Part shown: piece by piece, positions 44,787 to 54,598 of the stretch | How the letters are laid out: every line of letters starts with the position of its first letter | How positions within the stretch are numbered: the first letter of the stretch is position 1 | Translations under genes and position numbers: made by a program | Notes under the pieces: generated by a model | The model's input: the letters and a program-made list of their open reading frames with translations, nothing else | Told to the model about the DNA's origin: nothing | Database searches by the model: none | NCBI GenBank assembly: GCA_022539475.1 | Contig: VCMS01000325.1 | Span: 64,486 to 128,485 of the forward strand | Origin: Gracilaria domingensis | Taxonomy: Eukaryota > Rhodophyta > Florideophyceae > Gracilariales > Gracilariaceae | Length of the DNA stretch: 64,000 bases | Reading direction: 5' to 3'

Positions 44787-45905
44787 ATGTCGCTCGCATT
44801 TCACCTTCGAAAGAGCACCTTCTCACGCTCCATAAAACGATTATTAAAACTTCCAGGTCTTCCTTCGAAACGTTCGAGGCGTAACATTACCGTATCGGAA
44901 TCTGCCTTGATACGTGTGGTCTTTCTAGAAACTCCTCAAATCACGGCCATTGTGTTGAAGAAGCTGTATTACACTTCAGGCAGCTCTCAACCAAAGTACG
45001 AAGTAAACGCGGTTGTCACTCTGCCACCGTCACCGCAAGGTCTCAATCTCGTTTTGACCAAATCCCTAGTTTACGCCTTAGCCGATCAAATCGGCTTATC
45101 ACCCATTCTTACACCGCTCCGTGCCAGCGAACAACAATTCCTCGAGACACTATCAGCGATTAAGCTTGACGTTCGTATCTCAGCCGCGTATGGAATTTCT
45201 TACCGCAACAGTTTTTGGACGTCCCAAAGTTTGGTACGCTGAACATCCACCTCAGCCTACTACCTGAGTTTCGTAGTGCGGCTCCGGTTCCACGGGCTTT
45301 AGAAGCTGGCGTGCAGAAGACAGGAGTTTTGGTCCTGTAAACTGTCCTGAAGATGGATGCCGGTCCAGTTGTTTCCATCGAAGAAAGAACTCTTACTGGC
45401 GATGAGCAAGCGCCGGAACTACTAAAGGAGCTATTCGATTCCGGCTTAGAAGCGCTGTTGCAAGTTCTGGTGAGTGTGTGAGATAAGACTGTGAAAATGA
45501 TTGAGCAAGACGAGAGTCGAGTGAGCAATGCTGCAAAACTGTCCAAAGAAGAAGCGAGACTGAGCTCTACGTAGAATGCGGTTCTGATTCACAATAAATT
45601 GCGTGCCATCGCTGGGCGGCCGGGAACGTGGGCTGATTTCATCTTAGGTGACGGTGATGATGCCGAACCATTTCGACTGAAGATTGGCAAGACCGTCCCT
45701 CTTCGAAGAGAGGGCAGGGTCTGTATTGTGTAATACATAACTTCGACTTTGATTCACAAAAAAACTTAGTTGTTGCTTGTGGTGAGGGCAGTCGTCTTGG
45801 ATTGCTTGAGGTGCAACCGCCAGGGAAGAGAATGATGGAGTCTGCAAGTTTTGGGAACGGGCTGAGAGGGGGTTCGTCGCAAAGAAAGCGGCTTCCGTAC
45901 TGATC
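44787..45905 (+). pseudogene. fmt: Methionyl-tRNA formyltransferase, nonsense and frameshift mutations
   Basis: Formyltransferase makes fMet-tRNA for organellar or bacterial translation. The frame opens with VVFLETPQITAIVLKKLYY, VVTLPPSPQG and DVRISAAYG; a one-base loss near 45193 moves NFLPQQFLDVPKFGTLNIH to the next frame. The catalytic HPSLLP loop reads HLSLLPEFRSAAPV, with Pro and Gly replaced. Then MDAGPVVSIEERTLTGDEQA and LLKELFDSG follow, with in-frame stops at 45338 (TAA), 45479 (TGA) and 45572 (TAG). Further on are NKLRAIAGRPGTWADF (usual AGWPG) and the C-terminal LGLLEVQPPGKRMM to about 45905. It is clearly dead. Confidence 0.9.
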
Positions 45906-46153
45906 GTGCAACAAGTCTTGTTCTTACTAACCGGAAAAAATTCACTCAACATTATTCAACCGTTTCACTCCATGGACAGACGTTCCATTGCCTCTTATCA
46001 CCATACCCAAGTGTTATGTGCATGCAAGGCAGGGCATCGTGCGTATTAGGATGCAGCTGTTGCAGTCGAACATAACATTAAATGGTACTAGCTAAGCGTT
46101 TATTCCGTAGTATACACACGTTCCGGAAATACAACGATTCTCGGGCGTTCCAG

Positions 46154-47330
46154 TCAGCTTGGAGCAGAGGGTGGCGGAGGCGGCACCATGTCAGGCGGCG
46201 GTGGCCGGATGTCTCCAGGCGGTGGTGGTGGTCGTAGTGCCATGTCGCTGGGTGGCGGCGGCGGCGGCGATGAGATTCCCATCGCAGGTAAAGGATGCTG
46301 CTGCACCGGATGCGAAGGAGGTGGATATTGAGCGCTAGCATAAGCATACGATGATTCTGCTGTCTGCAAGCGCCTTGTTGAGCAAATGAAGGCGGTACAA
46401 CGTCGTGTTGGGGAATAGCGGCGGCAGGATTCCATCCCGGTGGTAGTGGGGCTGGTCTTGTGGCAAATGCGGCCTCCATGAGCCATGGCGGACCTTGTTT
46501 CCTGATTGTGTTTAGGATAATTTTTCCCGTCAACCTGGGCCATGGACGACTCGAAATCAGCATCTAGTTTGCCGCCGTCGGTCTTCTTGAAGCAGTCGGC
46601 TGTGGGATTGGGATGGGAAGTATCGTTGCAGTTTGCGCATCTAATAGATTTGTCGAAGGGACGAGGACGGCGATAATCGCGGTCTTGTTCTCGAAGAGTG
46701 CCGTTCAGCTGCTCTGATTGCCTGAGTTGCGCCTGCTTGTGATCATTTTCGTTGTCTGCTCTGGGCGTGATGATGTACATTATCTTTCGCTTACATTGTT
46801 CAATACCCTGTTCACCATCAAATCCTTCTGCATCTGCAGTGATGATAACTTGTAAAGGCTCAGTATCTTCCATTTGAGCTGGACCGCGTGCTTCGCTCTC
46901 CTTGACACTTCCCTCGCCTCGAATGGCGATGTCAATTTCACAATCCTTATCCAGACGCTTCTGTGCATTGTCTCTTGGTCCTAGAATAAGCCCAATGAAT
47001 TTGAGAGCGCCCTCCTTTTCCTTCAAGATATACATCTTGTCGACGAATTTAGGCGGACGCCTATTTCGCAGCGGACTGTGTGCATTGCCTCTTGGTCCCA
47101 TAATAAGCCCAATAAAGATGAGAGTGCCCTCCTTTTCCTTCAAGATATACAGCTTGTCGACGAATTTAGGCGGACGCCTATTTCGCGGCGGACTGCAGTT
47201 GGGGTCTAACTGCTTGAGGCGAGAGCAAATGGGGAAACGTTCGGCCTCGAGTTTCTCTACAGCTCAGTCAAAACGAGTCTTGACTCGGTCTCCACGCGAT
47301 TCATACTGTGGCTCTGTAGATGGGGAACGA
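46154..47330 (-). pseudogene. Splicing factor 1 / branchpoint-binding protein, with KH duplication
   Basis: SF1/BBP binds the intron branch point. On the minus strand, SPSTEPQYESRGDRVKTRFD (47330-47267) is the typical N-terminal motif, interrupted by TGA at 47264-47266. Then come VEKLEAERF, DPNCSPPRNRRPPKFVDKLY and the KH domain FIGLILGPRDNAQKRLDKD...IAIRGEGSVKE (usual GPRGN is GPRDN). QLRQSEQLNGTLRE (QUA2), zinc knuckle CANCNDTSHPNPTADC and a proline-rich tail (PPPPPPSD, PPPPPSAPS) complete it. A 117-bp in-frame tandem duplication repeats the KH start. The ORF after the TGA is open from 47143 to 46154. Confidence 0.88.
46963..47196. repeat. 117-bp in-frame tandem duplication in SF1
   Basis: GTGCATTG begins at 46963 and again at 47080; both 117-bp units carry TCCTTTTCCTTCAAGATATA and GACGAATTTAGGCGGACGCC and differ by several substitutions. 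The period is 39 codons, so the reading frame is kept and the first beta-alpha part of the KH domain is doubled. Confidence 0.88.
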
Positions 47331-47415
47331 CAGATGTCGTGCACTAGAATGGTGTGTGGAATGGTGTGATGGTTGTTGAACTGAGCAAGAAATAGAGCGC
47401 AGCAAAGAACTGAAA

Positions 47416-48312
47416 TCATTTGAATATCTCTTGGATAGTTTCTTCGTCACTCTCGTTAACTTGCTCGTCTGCAAGAGTCACAGCATGATTCAGGAACGAG
47501 CTCTCGGAGCTAAACCGAGGTAAAGCAGACTGGCAACCATTGTAAACTTCGCAGTAATTCGAATACGACGCGAAATCCGACGACTTCACGAGTTCCATAA
47601 CGAACTCATCTTTGTAGCCAAGCGCTCGATAAAGTTGAACTGCTCCTGGTTTCAAAGAATGTCTAGAATAGGCTTTCGCGTCTGCGGTGGCAACACCAAT
47701 AGAGCAAAGGCGACTTCGCAAGAGCTCCCTAAACTTCACTGCCGAAAACGCAGTGTCATGTTGCAGGAGTTATCCGGCGTTATTGTTCTTTACATTACAA
47801 AATAAGTAGCCCTAATAGGGTCCACGAAGACAAACCCAGGACAGAAGAGCGATAAACGGATCCATAATAATGGAGTAACGCAGTCACTTACATCCTACCC
47901 ACTCACGGATGTGATACACGCGCTCATGAGTAGAATTCTTTGTCGCAGCCGGTATGGTGAGTGTAATAGATTCTGTGGTTGTGGAAAGATGTTGGTAAGA
48001 TGGCTTAAGTATTTCATCATAACGTACCCCCAAATTTAGGCCTGTTACCAATATTGTGTGAAGGAGAATGTTTTCGGCCTTCACAACACCACCATTACCA
48101 AATCAGAACGTTTCAGCAAGATCGCATACTAAATTCACCGTTATCGGCCGAGCACGCATTTTCACGTCCCCATTCCTAGAGCACAAAATTTTGTACGATG
48201 TCCGCAAACGGTTCAGATCTTCGTTGTTAATAAGCGGGTTTCCATGACATCCTTCACTAGATTTTGGGTTCCAGCAAGAGACATGACCATTATTTAGGTA
48301 GACATGCCTCAA
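47416..48312 (-). pseudogene. Tyrosine recombinase relic (DIRS/Crypton/phage-integrase fold)
   Basis: Minus-strand fragments line up as a tyrosine recombinase. Box I is HTILVTGLNLGVRYDEILKP (about 48060), followed by strands ending KNSTHERVYHIREW and a stretch DPFIALLSWVCLRG (about 47850). The C-terminal motif SRHSLKPGAVQLYRALG (about 47660) precedes the Tyr in NYCEVYN (about 47560). Stops interrupt the region 47740-47885 and the frame near 48100. It is distinct from the 36833-38548 recombinase. It would have been the enzyme of a second YR transposon. Confidence 0.6.
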
Positions 48313-49227
48313 GCCGACAGGTGTATACTGGAACTTTGTGCAGATATGTGCCTTAGGCAGAGAATGCGGCAGACCATGAGTGACGTCGTGGGCGTTCGTA
48401 AGAGAAATACGAGGGATAAACTATTTCTGCTCCTGGGGTACGATCTGATTTGGAGAAGAACAAAGCTGGTAGAAGAGAATGCTGACGAACTCACAATGCA
48501 GTTGAAGGAAGCGCAGGAGAACATATTGCGTCTTGACGAAAATGGTGTACCGAACACTTCATGGTGGAGAAAAGCCCCATTTGTTCGTCTAAAGTACTCC
48601 AATACGGACAATGTCGAGGATATGCCGACGGAAGATCAAGACTTGTTCTTCCGAAACCGTGTCGGGGTACAAGTGCTGAAGGAGTTTATTGGGTATGATG
48701 TGGAAGACAAGGATACGGGCACCTTTTTAGATGGCACAATACTGTTGCTCGCACGTTTGGACGCTTGGGTGTTGACGGTTGTGAGCCTTCTAAGTACGGA
48801 TGTGTCAAGGGGTGGCCAGAGACAGAAACTGTTTACAAAGAAGTTTGCCGAACTGCTACCTCTGTGTTTAAAGAATGTTCTGGGGGATGTTAGGCAACGT
48901 CTCTTGAGGACCAATTCCAGCGAGTTTCATAATTTTGGAACGACAACGGAAGATTGGACTAAGGTTCTTGGTAATGACATGAGAGAGGCTACATTTGGAT
49001 ATCGAATGCCGTCGAACGGAAGACTTTACCTCACTGTGAAAGAACAATTTTTTATTGACAGTGTGAGCCGAAGATTGGGGTCTATTAGCGATTGCTTCGT
49101 TGGTGAATGCGAGGAAGGGGATATGGAGTTCAAGGAAATGGACATGAACGATTTCGGAAGTAACACAGGATCACAAGAAAAGGCACGACAAGGTGAACAT
49201 GTAGAAGATGGAGCCCTTAATGTTTAA
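48304..49227 (+). CDS. Unknown 307-residue protein, convergent with the transposase
   Basis: An intact frame from the ATG at 48304 (MPQADRCILELCADMCLRQR) encodes a soluble, charged protein with a helical core (LVEENADELTMQLKEAQENI) and an acidic C-terminus (GECEEGDMEFKEMDMNDFG). I recognise no domain. Its TAA (49225-49227) overlaps the transposase stop on the other strand (49224-49226), and its start overlaps the edge of the recombinase relic. It could be an accessory gene of either element or an unrelated host gene. Confidence 0.5.
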   Translation: MPQADRCILELCADMCLRQRMRQTMSDVVGVRKRNTRDKLFLLLGYDLIWRRTKLVEENADELTMQLKEAQENILRLDENGVPNTSWWRKAPFVRLKYSNTDNVEDMPTEDQDLFFRNRVGVQVLKEFIGYDVEDKDTGTFLDGTILLLARLDAWVLTVVSLLSTDVSRGGQRQKLFTKKFAELLPLCLKNVLGDVRQRLLRTNSSEFHNFGTTTEDWTKVLGNDMREATFGYRMPSNGRLYLTVKEQFFIDSVSRRLGSISDCFVGECEEGDMEFKEMDMNDFGSNTGSQEKARQGEHVEDGALNV

Positions 49228-52200
49228 GGCTGTACAAGATCAACGTGCTCAGTTGGTCCTTCATCTGAATCATGATAGAATCGATTGATGTAGAATCGGT
49301 GCTGAAACCATTGAAGTGGAGGACAAAAAGGTGGAGCAGGGTAGTTTGATCGAACAACATGGACAGTTCCCTGTAGTGCAGAAGCCGGAACCATCCCGTA
49401 CCAAGGAGTTAACTCTACGATAGTCTCCGCTTTGGAATGACGAGGGAACGGAAGAGTGTGGTTCTTTTCATCGTTTGTAGCCCACCGTAAAGATATGCAT
49501 TTCAATATGTGGTAGATGTTTGTTGCGGGGGGTAAAACCTCGAAATACCAGACGAATGCCACCTCTGGTGCGGTAAGTGCAGAATCAAGGAGAGATATTC
49601 GAATCAGAGCGACTACCTGGGCAACCCAAGTCTCTGAATCTTCTCCGCTTACCAATACAGTGGAAAACTTTGGCTTTCTACTGGGACCAAATGCTGGAGA
49701 AGCGAAGACACGTTGGATGATGGGGTATTTGGGTCGTCCCAGCTTAAGTGCCTTAGAAGACGAATCGAAGTGTTCAAGAGTGGGAACGAAACCGCCTTTC
49801 ACGACGGCCGAATTCACCAGAGTTATCCTTGTCTTTTCTGGGAAGTATGTAATAGAGTGCTCATCCAGTGTTTCTTTCACGAGACTGAGGAAAGGAGGAA
49901 GGGCCTGTTCACCAATTTGATCAAGAATCGACCTTGTGTCCGTACTTGAGAACATTTCTCTAACAGCAGTCCATGTTTTTGAACTGGACATACTTGAAAC
50001 ACAATGTTGAAGAGCTCGTAAAGTGAAAGAACGCCCTCTCATTGCAAACCGAGGAAGCTGTGTGGAAGTTCCTGGTAAACCAGGATTACGCTGGTAAGGA
50101 GTATTGCCATTCCATTGCTTTCTAACATGTCCGTGCTCAATGGAGCGAATAGTCTCCTCCACAGCCGTTGCTGTTCTTCTGGACGTCTTTTTGTAGTGTC
50201 TTTTAAATAGCAGGTGTGCATGTTCGTATATGCCTGCGTCGTAGTACTTGATACTTCCCAGACGGCGAATATCGTCCACGAGATGATCGAGAAGCTGAAA
50301 CTTCAGAGTTCCCAGTCTGGAGGGATGGAAATCCGCCAGAGTCTTTGTTGCGGAACGCTTGAAGGCTTCAATCTCCGAACTAAGACACAGGAGAGAGCTT
50401 TCAGTCCAATACGGGTCACGATTGTATCTGAATAAGGTCGAAAGCAAGTCCGAGTACTGAGAGAAAACGGTTGTGATTGGGGCAACGTCCTGTTCTCCAC
50501 AGCATATGTCAAAGAATGCTCCTATGAAGGGAAAGACCATGTCAAGTGCTTTGTATTTTTTGGCCTCCAGCATTCCACGGAGACCGTCTTTCGTGAAGAT
50601 ACCATTCAAAGATTTGCCTTTCTCCTGCGTGGAGAAATCGATATGTAAACCTTTGGCAGGAGAATCGCGTTCTGTGGCAGCTAGAATTGCGTTTGCATGG
50701 TTGAAGAGTTGGGTGCGTATCGTCCGAAATGAACGCGATGCAGATGTTCCTATTGTGGTGCACAGGGTGTCTGACTGCAGTCTCTCGATTGTGGCCGTTT
50801 TTATCAACTTTGAGATGCCGAGATGCAAGTTGTGTAATGGTTCGAATGAGAACAGACTGTATGGAGACAATCCCGGGATCATTCCAAGGCTTACGGAAGT
50901 TTCGAGGAACGAAGGAATGAGAGATATGGAATTTGAACGCATCAGAGTATCCGCTTGAGATTTCCTCTCTCTCGCACGACGTGGACGTCTTTCCGCCTCG
51001 TCTTTTTGTGCATGTTGCAAGATAGCTGTGTATGTCTTTCGGATGCTTTTCGTGTGCTTTTGAGAACGTCCGTTGAATGAGGTGGGAATAGGACTGCATA
51101 AAGATGAGCGAGGGGCTTTGCATCTATGACACGGGTTTTCCGTTTTGGTCCCATGAAGAATAGACAGAATGTCCTTAGCCTCAGGAATATCCGCACAATA
51201 ACTTGCAAGCAGAGGATGGCACACTCGACTTAGTTTGTCTTCGCCGATGAACTGAAAACCTTTCTGCGTGAGATTTAGAATGGGCTCCAGGACTTGACGA
51301 AGAGATTCTTGAAGGATTTGCATCCTGGACTCGCGTAGAGACTTGCTAGAAACGAATGGCATTGCGTCTGCTTCAGATGCGGAAACCTCGATCAGTGTGG
51401 TAGGGAAGTATGCCATTACTGTGAGGTCATCACGGATACACTTACGGCGAAGCTCGTCGGAGAAGTTGAGAAATATGAGGTGAAGAGGATAGGCGGTAAC
51501 CGATGTTTGCTTTAGAGTTGTTGAAGACTTATCGGTGTATACCTGCAGAAGACCTACGAAAGATTCACTGTAACTTATTTCTGGGGAGTACCACACTATT
51601 CTACTATCCAAAGAGCCCATGACCATTTCCTTAAGTTTTGAGGTGGCGTCTCTTGCGAGAGAGCCGGACATGGGGTGAGATATTTTCGTGGAGTGGGTCT
51701 GAGGTATAGGGTGGAAGAATGTGTTTTCGTTGTTAGCCAACTGGAGCTGTTTCACAAGTGTCTGAACGGGGTCTCTCGTGTAGAGGGTGGCGCTGAACTT
51801 ACATCCTTCTGGCGAGACAGTTCTGCGATTGAAACCGTCCTTTGAGGCGTATCGTTCGAAAATGGCGTTCTTCAGTTCTGTACAGCGCTTGGAACTTGTT
51901 ATGGTCTCGTTGAATCGCTTTTGCGAGAATCGCGGGTCCCGAAGTAGCCCAATTAGCTCGTCCGCCTCACGATGACCAAGGTTGGAAGCTACTGAAGCCA
52001 GACAAACCGTGAGATAATCCATATGCAAATCACCAAGGGCCTCCTCAGAAGGCACTGGGCGGGAACTGCTTCCGTGTTCTCGCTCTAATGACGCGGGACC
52101 CGGGGAAGGAGAAACACAATGCGAAGTGTCCGGAATGGGAGGGGCGCACGGAGTGGGGTCGACGATGTCCTCGGACACTGGAGGCTCGGGAAGGCGACAA

Positions 52201-52403
52201 GAGGCAGTGACCGTTTCGGAAGATGCGGGCGCGGGCGCGGAAAGCTTGAGACGCTTGCTTCTCCGAATGGGCCGGCTATTGTCGTCTTCCAGCGCTGCTT
52301 TCAGACGAAACGGGCAATGGTTGACATGCTGTTGAAGAGATAAGACTCCTCGGCGAGTAACGAAGGGGCACCCACGCTTCTTATGTGTACAGTAGTAGAC
52401 CAT
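49224..52403 (-). CDS. Tnp2/Plavaka-like DDE transposase (intact copy)
   Basis: The frame from the ATG at 52403 (MVYYCTHKKRGCPFVT) is about 1060 codons without a stop. The N-terminus has a zinc-finger-like C-x5-C-x12-H-x3-C (CTHKKRGC...HVNHC), then a nuclear-type basic stretch and Ser/Pro-rich linker. The middle has HGTKTENPCHRCKAPRSSLC and FSFEPLHNLHLGISKLIKTA, a close match to the (D)xxH-N-x-x-L-G pattern of Tnp2/Plavaka-type transposases, with Glu where Asp is usual. Later, IYEHAHLLFKRHYKKTSRR resembles their E-x-x-H-x-x-x-K segment. It should cut and paste the flanking element. Family placement in the CMC/KDZ group is tentative. Its stop overlaps that of the unknown ORF at 48304-49227. 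Confidence 0.75.
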   Translation of the reverse strand: MVYYCTHKKRGCPFVTRRGVLSLQQHVNHCPFRLKAALEDDNSRPIRRSKRLKLSAPAPASSETVTASCRLPEPPVSEDIVDPTPCAPPIPDTSHCVSPSPGPASLEREHGSSSRPVPSEEALGDLHMDYLTVCLASVASNLGHREADELIGLLRDPRFSQKRFNETITSSKRCTELKNAIFERYASKDGFNRRTVSPEGCKFSATLYTRDPVQTLVKQLQLANNENTFFHPIPQTHSTKISHPMSGSLARDATSKLKEMVMGSLDSRIVWYSPEISYSESFVGLLQVYTDKSSTTLKQTSVTAYPLHLIFLNFSDELRRKCIRDDLTVMAYFPTTLIEVSASEADAMPFVSSKSLRESRMQILQESLRQVLEPILNLTQKGFQFIGEDKLSRVCHPLLASYCADIPEAKDILSILHGTKTENPCHRCKAPRSSLCSPIPTSFNGRSQKHTKSIRKTYTAILQHAQKDEAERRPRRARERKSQADTLMRSNSISLIPSFLETSVSLGMIPGLSPYSLFSFEPLHNLHLGISKLIKTATIERLQSDTLCTTIGTSASRSFRTIRTQLFNHANAILAATERDSPAKGLHIDFSTQEKGKSLNGIFTKDGLRGMLEAKKYKALDMVFPFIGAFFDICCGEQDVAPITTVFSQYSDLLSTLFRYNRDPYWTESSLLCLSSEIEAFKRSATKTLADFHPSRLGTLKFQLLDHLVDDIRRLGSIKYYDAGIYEHAHLLFKRHYKKTSRRTATAVEETIRSIEHGHVRKQWNGNTPYQRNPGLPGTSTQLPRFAMRGRSFTLRALQHCVSSMSSSKTWTAVREMFSSTDTRSILDQIGEQALPPFLSLVKETLDEHSITYFPEKTRITLVNSAVVKGGFVPTLEHFDSSSKALKLGRPKYPIIQRVFASPAFGPSRKPKFSTVLVSGEDSETWVAQVVALIRISLLDSALTAPEVAFVWYFEVLPPATNIYHILKCISLRWATNDEKNHTLPFPRHSKAETIVELTPWYGMVPASALQGTVHVVRSNYPAPPFCPPLQWFQHRFYINRFYHDSDEGPTEHVDLVQP

Positions 52404-52768
52404 GGGAAGAAAAAATGAACGAGAAACGACGACAAAGACTGCAAGGGAAGGGCGTCCGAAGGGAGAAGGAGGTCGAGTGACAGTCAATATCGACGTGTTG
52501 CTCAGAACGGAGAATATATTTTGAGTTTAAATCACGTGCTTTCGTTCAAAAAGGAACGTAGGTACACGTCGACCTCAACACAAGGGTGTACTTCTCGTAT
52601 TATCTACCACTGGTTATAAACCTGTGGTTTCCCAACGTTGTACGCTGTACACTTGTCCAATCTCGCACAGAAAAATAAATCTCTTCCCTCCGCCGCCGCC
52701 CCCGCCCGTCCGACGTCCGACCTTTTGTTACCGTCGTGATCCGTGCCATCCTCGCGTTCTACTCCGCT

Positions 52769-52832
52769 CCGTCGTACGTTTTTCCGCCCTCGCACTCGCT
52801 ACGAAGTGCGAGGGCGGAAAAAAGTACGACGG
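52769..52832. repeat. 28-bp inverted repeat upstream of the transposase
   Basis: Arms 52769-52796 and 52805-52832 pair over 28 bp with one mismatch around an 8-nt loop (CGCTACGA). The arm contains TTTTTCCGCCCTCGCACT. It lies about 370 bp upstream of the transposase ATG, so it could bind the transposase or act on transcription. The copy 1 equivalent is degenerate. Confidence 0.88.
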
Positions 52833-53079
52833 ATTACGAAGTAGCGTGCTGAGAATGGATTCCATTAAGCGGACATGAAGCGTACCTCATTCTCTTTCTC
52901 CGCCCTCGTCGGACGCCTCCATAAAGCGAACAGCATCCGTATCTCACGGATGTATTCCGTGCAGTCTTTTCGTACGTGCTTCCATTTCCTTCTACGTATC
53001 TTTGTTCTAAACTAACCAATCCTCACCACGTCTCTTCGCGCTCTGCGACATGTAAACGGCAGGAAAAAGGCTTTGGGTT

Positions 53080-53970
53080 ACTTTTGCGAGCTACTAGGTC
53101 CCTCGACTTTTCCAGCGCAACGTTTCTGTTTTGGTTTATCAATGGTACGTTCCATCGCATTTCAAATGTATCCAACGGAGCATTGACTAACTTATGGATA
53201 CTTTCTGCTTGCGTATACAGGTAAACGACCAATTTCATTTCGTCTCTCAAGATCGATCTCTGGCTGTTCGGGATAGGCAATTCTGGTACTTGGTTGGGAC
53301 ATAGGCTGCTCTCTCGTTAATCGCATCTTGCGGTATGTTTGCTGCATGGGCATTCTTGGTGTCCTTGGTTGTGAGTTCTCGCTTCGACACCTTTTCGCGC
53401 TTTACGATGATGGTGGGCTGGTAATCTAACCGATCCCTTTCCTTCTTCTTCTTCCGTTTGCGAGTTACTAGGTCCCTCGACTTTTCTAGCGCAACGTTTC
53501 TGTTTTGCTCTTATCAATGGTACGTTCTATCGCATTTCAACTGTATCCAACTGAGCATTGACTAACATATGGATACTTTCTGCTTGCGTATACAAGTAAA
53601 CGACCAATTTCATTTCGTCTCTCAAGATCGATCTCTGGCTGTTCGGGATAGGCGATTCTGGTACTTGGTTGGGACATAGGCTGCTCTTTCGTTTATCGCA
53701 TCTTGAGGTATGTTTGCTGCATGGGCATTCTTGGTGTCCTTGGTTGTGAGTTCTCGCTTCGACACCTTTCGCGCTTTACGATGATGGTGGGCTGGTAATC
53801 TAACCGATCCCTTTCCTTCTTCTTTTTCATTTTGCGAGTTACTAGGTCCCTCGACTTTTCTAGCGCAACGTTTCTGTTTTGCTCTTATCAATGGTACGTT
53901 CCATCGCATTTCAAATGTATCCAACGGATCATTGACTAACTTATGGATACTTTCTGCTTGCGTATACAGG
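53080..53970. repeat. Tandem ~375-bp repeat units in transposon copy 2
   Basis: Full units start at 53266 and 53641 (GTTCGGGATAGGC), preceded by a partial one from about 53085. Each contains TACTAGGTCCCTCGACTTTT and ends with CTTGCGTATACAGGTAAA. The minus strand carries related Lys/Arg-rich frames (53280-53023, 53517-53317, 53924-53622). Confidence 0.85.
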
Positions 53971-54015
53971 TAAATGACTTTTGATGCGGACGTAGCTCAC
54001 GAGTTGCAGGTGCAG

Positions 54016-54168
54016 GTTCCTCAAGTAGGGAACCATGCATCTGGGCATGGTTCCCTACATGAGGAACGGAGAGGATGAGGCGCTTCGCGCCTCATCCTCT
54101 CGGAGTGCGTATTTGTTCTACCGATACAGCCGATGGTGGAGGTGCAGTCTGCGGCATCTGCCGCAGAT
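54016..54168. repeat. Hairpin cluster, transposon copy 2
   Basis: Arms 54016-54038/54045-54067 and 54070-54083/54087-54100 correspond one-to-one to the hairpins at 4275-4359. The TCTGCGGCA/TGCCGCAGA hairpin follows near 54149-54168. Confidence 0.85.
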
Positions 54169-54598
54169 TGCGCCTTCACCCGCTCCATCATGGGGAAATG
54201 GTACATGTAATATAGCGAAGTAGTGGTTAGCAAAAGCGGTCGATAGAAGAATAGATACGAATAAAACGGTATGATTTCATAATGGGCATCATCTGTACTA
54301 GCACTAGTATTCCATGCGTTGCAGGGTATCATTCCGCAGAAGGTATCGTGTAATGTGCACCTTAATGGAAACTGAACCTAGACTTCGCGAAATACAGTTC
54401 AGGTAGCCCTCAACTAAAGAACTAGCACGAGTGGAAAACCCACCAGTATTCACTGCACAGCGATTCTGGACGACCCAAGCAATTATCTGCAAATTTTGAA
54501 ATAATTGATCTCGATATTTTTTCAAAAAATTTACTGGACGACCCTTGCCACTTTCTGGACGACCCTCGCCAAAAACTAGCATCTGCAAGAGACAGACG

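Larger units (their letters stand above)
49224..54598 (-). mobile_element. DNA transposon, copy 2 (transposase intact)
   Basis: The transposase is followed by the 52769-52832 hairpin, about two and a half tandem repeat units (53080-53970), hairpins at 54016-54168 and the subterminal CTGGACGACCC repeats. The boundary at 54598 (GAGACAGACG) is the same as in copy 1 at 4858. The left end is not determined; it may lie before 49224 and include the unknown ORF. No matching terminal inverted repeat was found by eye. Confidence 0.7.

Noticed and set aside
53266-53970. CRISPR-like array.
   Set aside because: The units are ~375 bp with no short repeat and unique spacer pattern; these are tandem repeats of a transposon.
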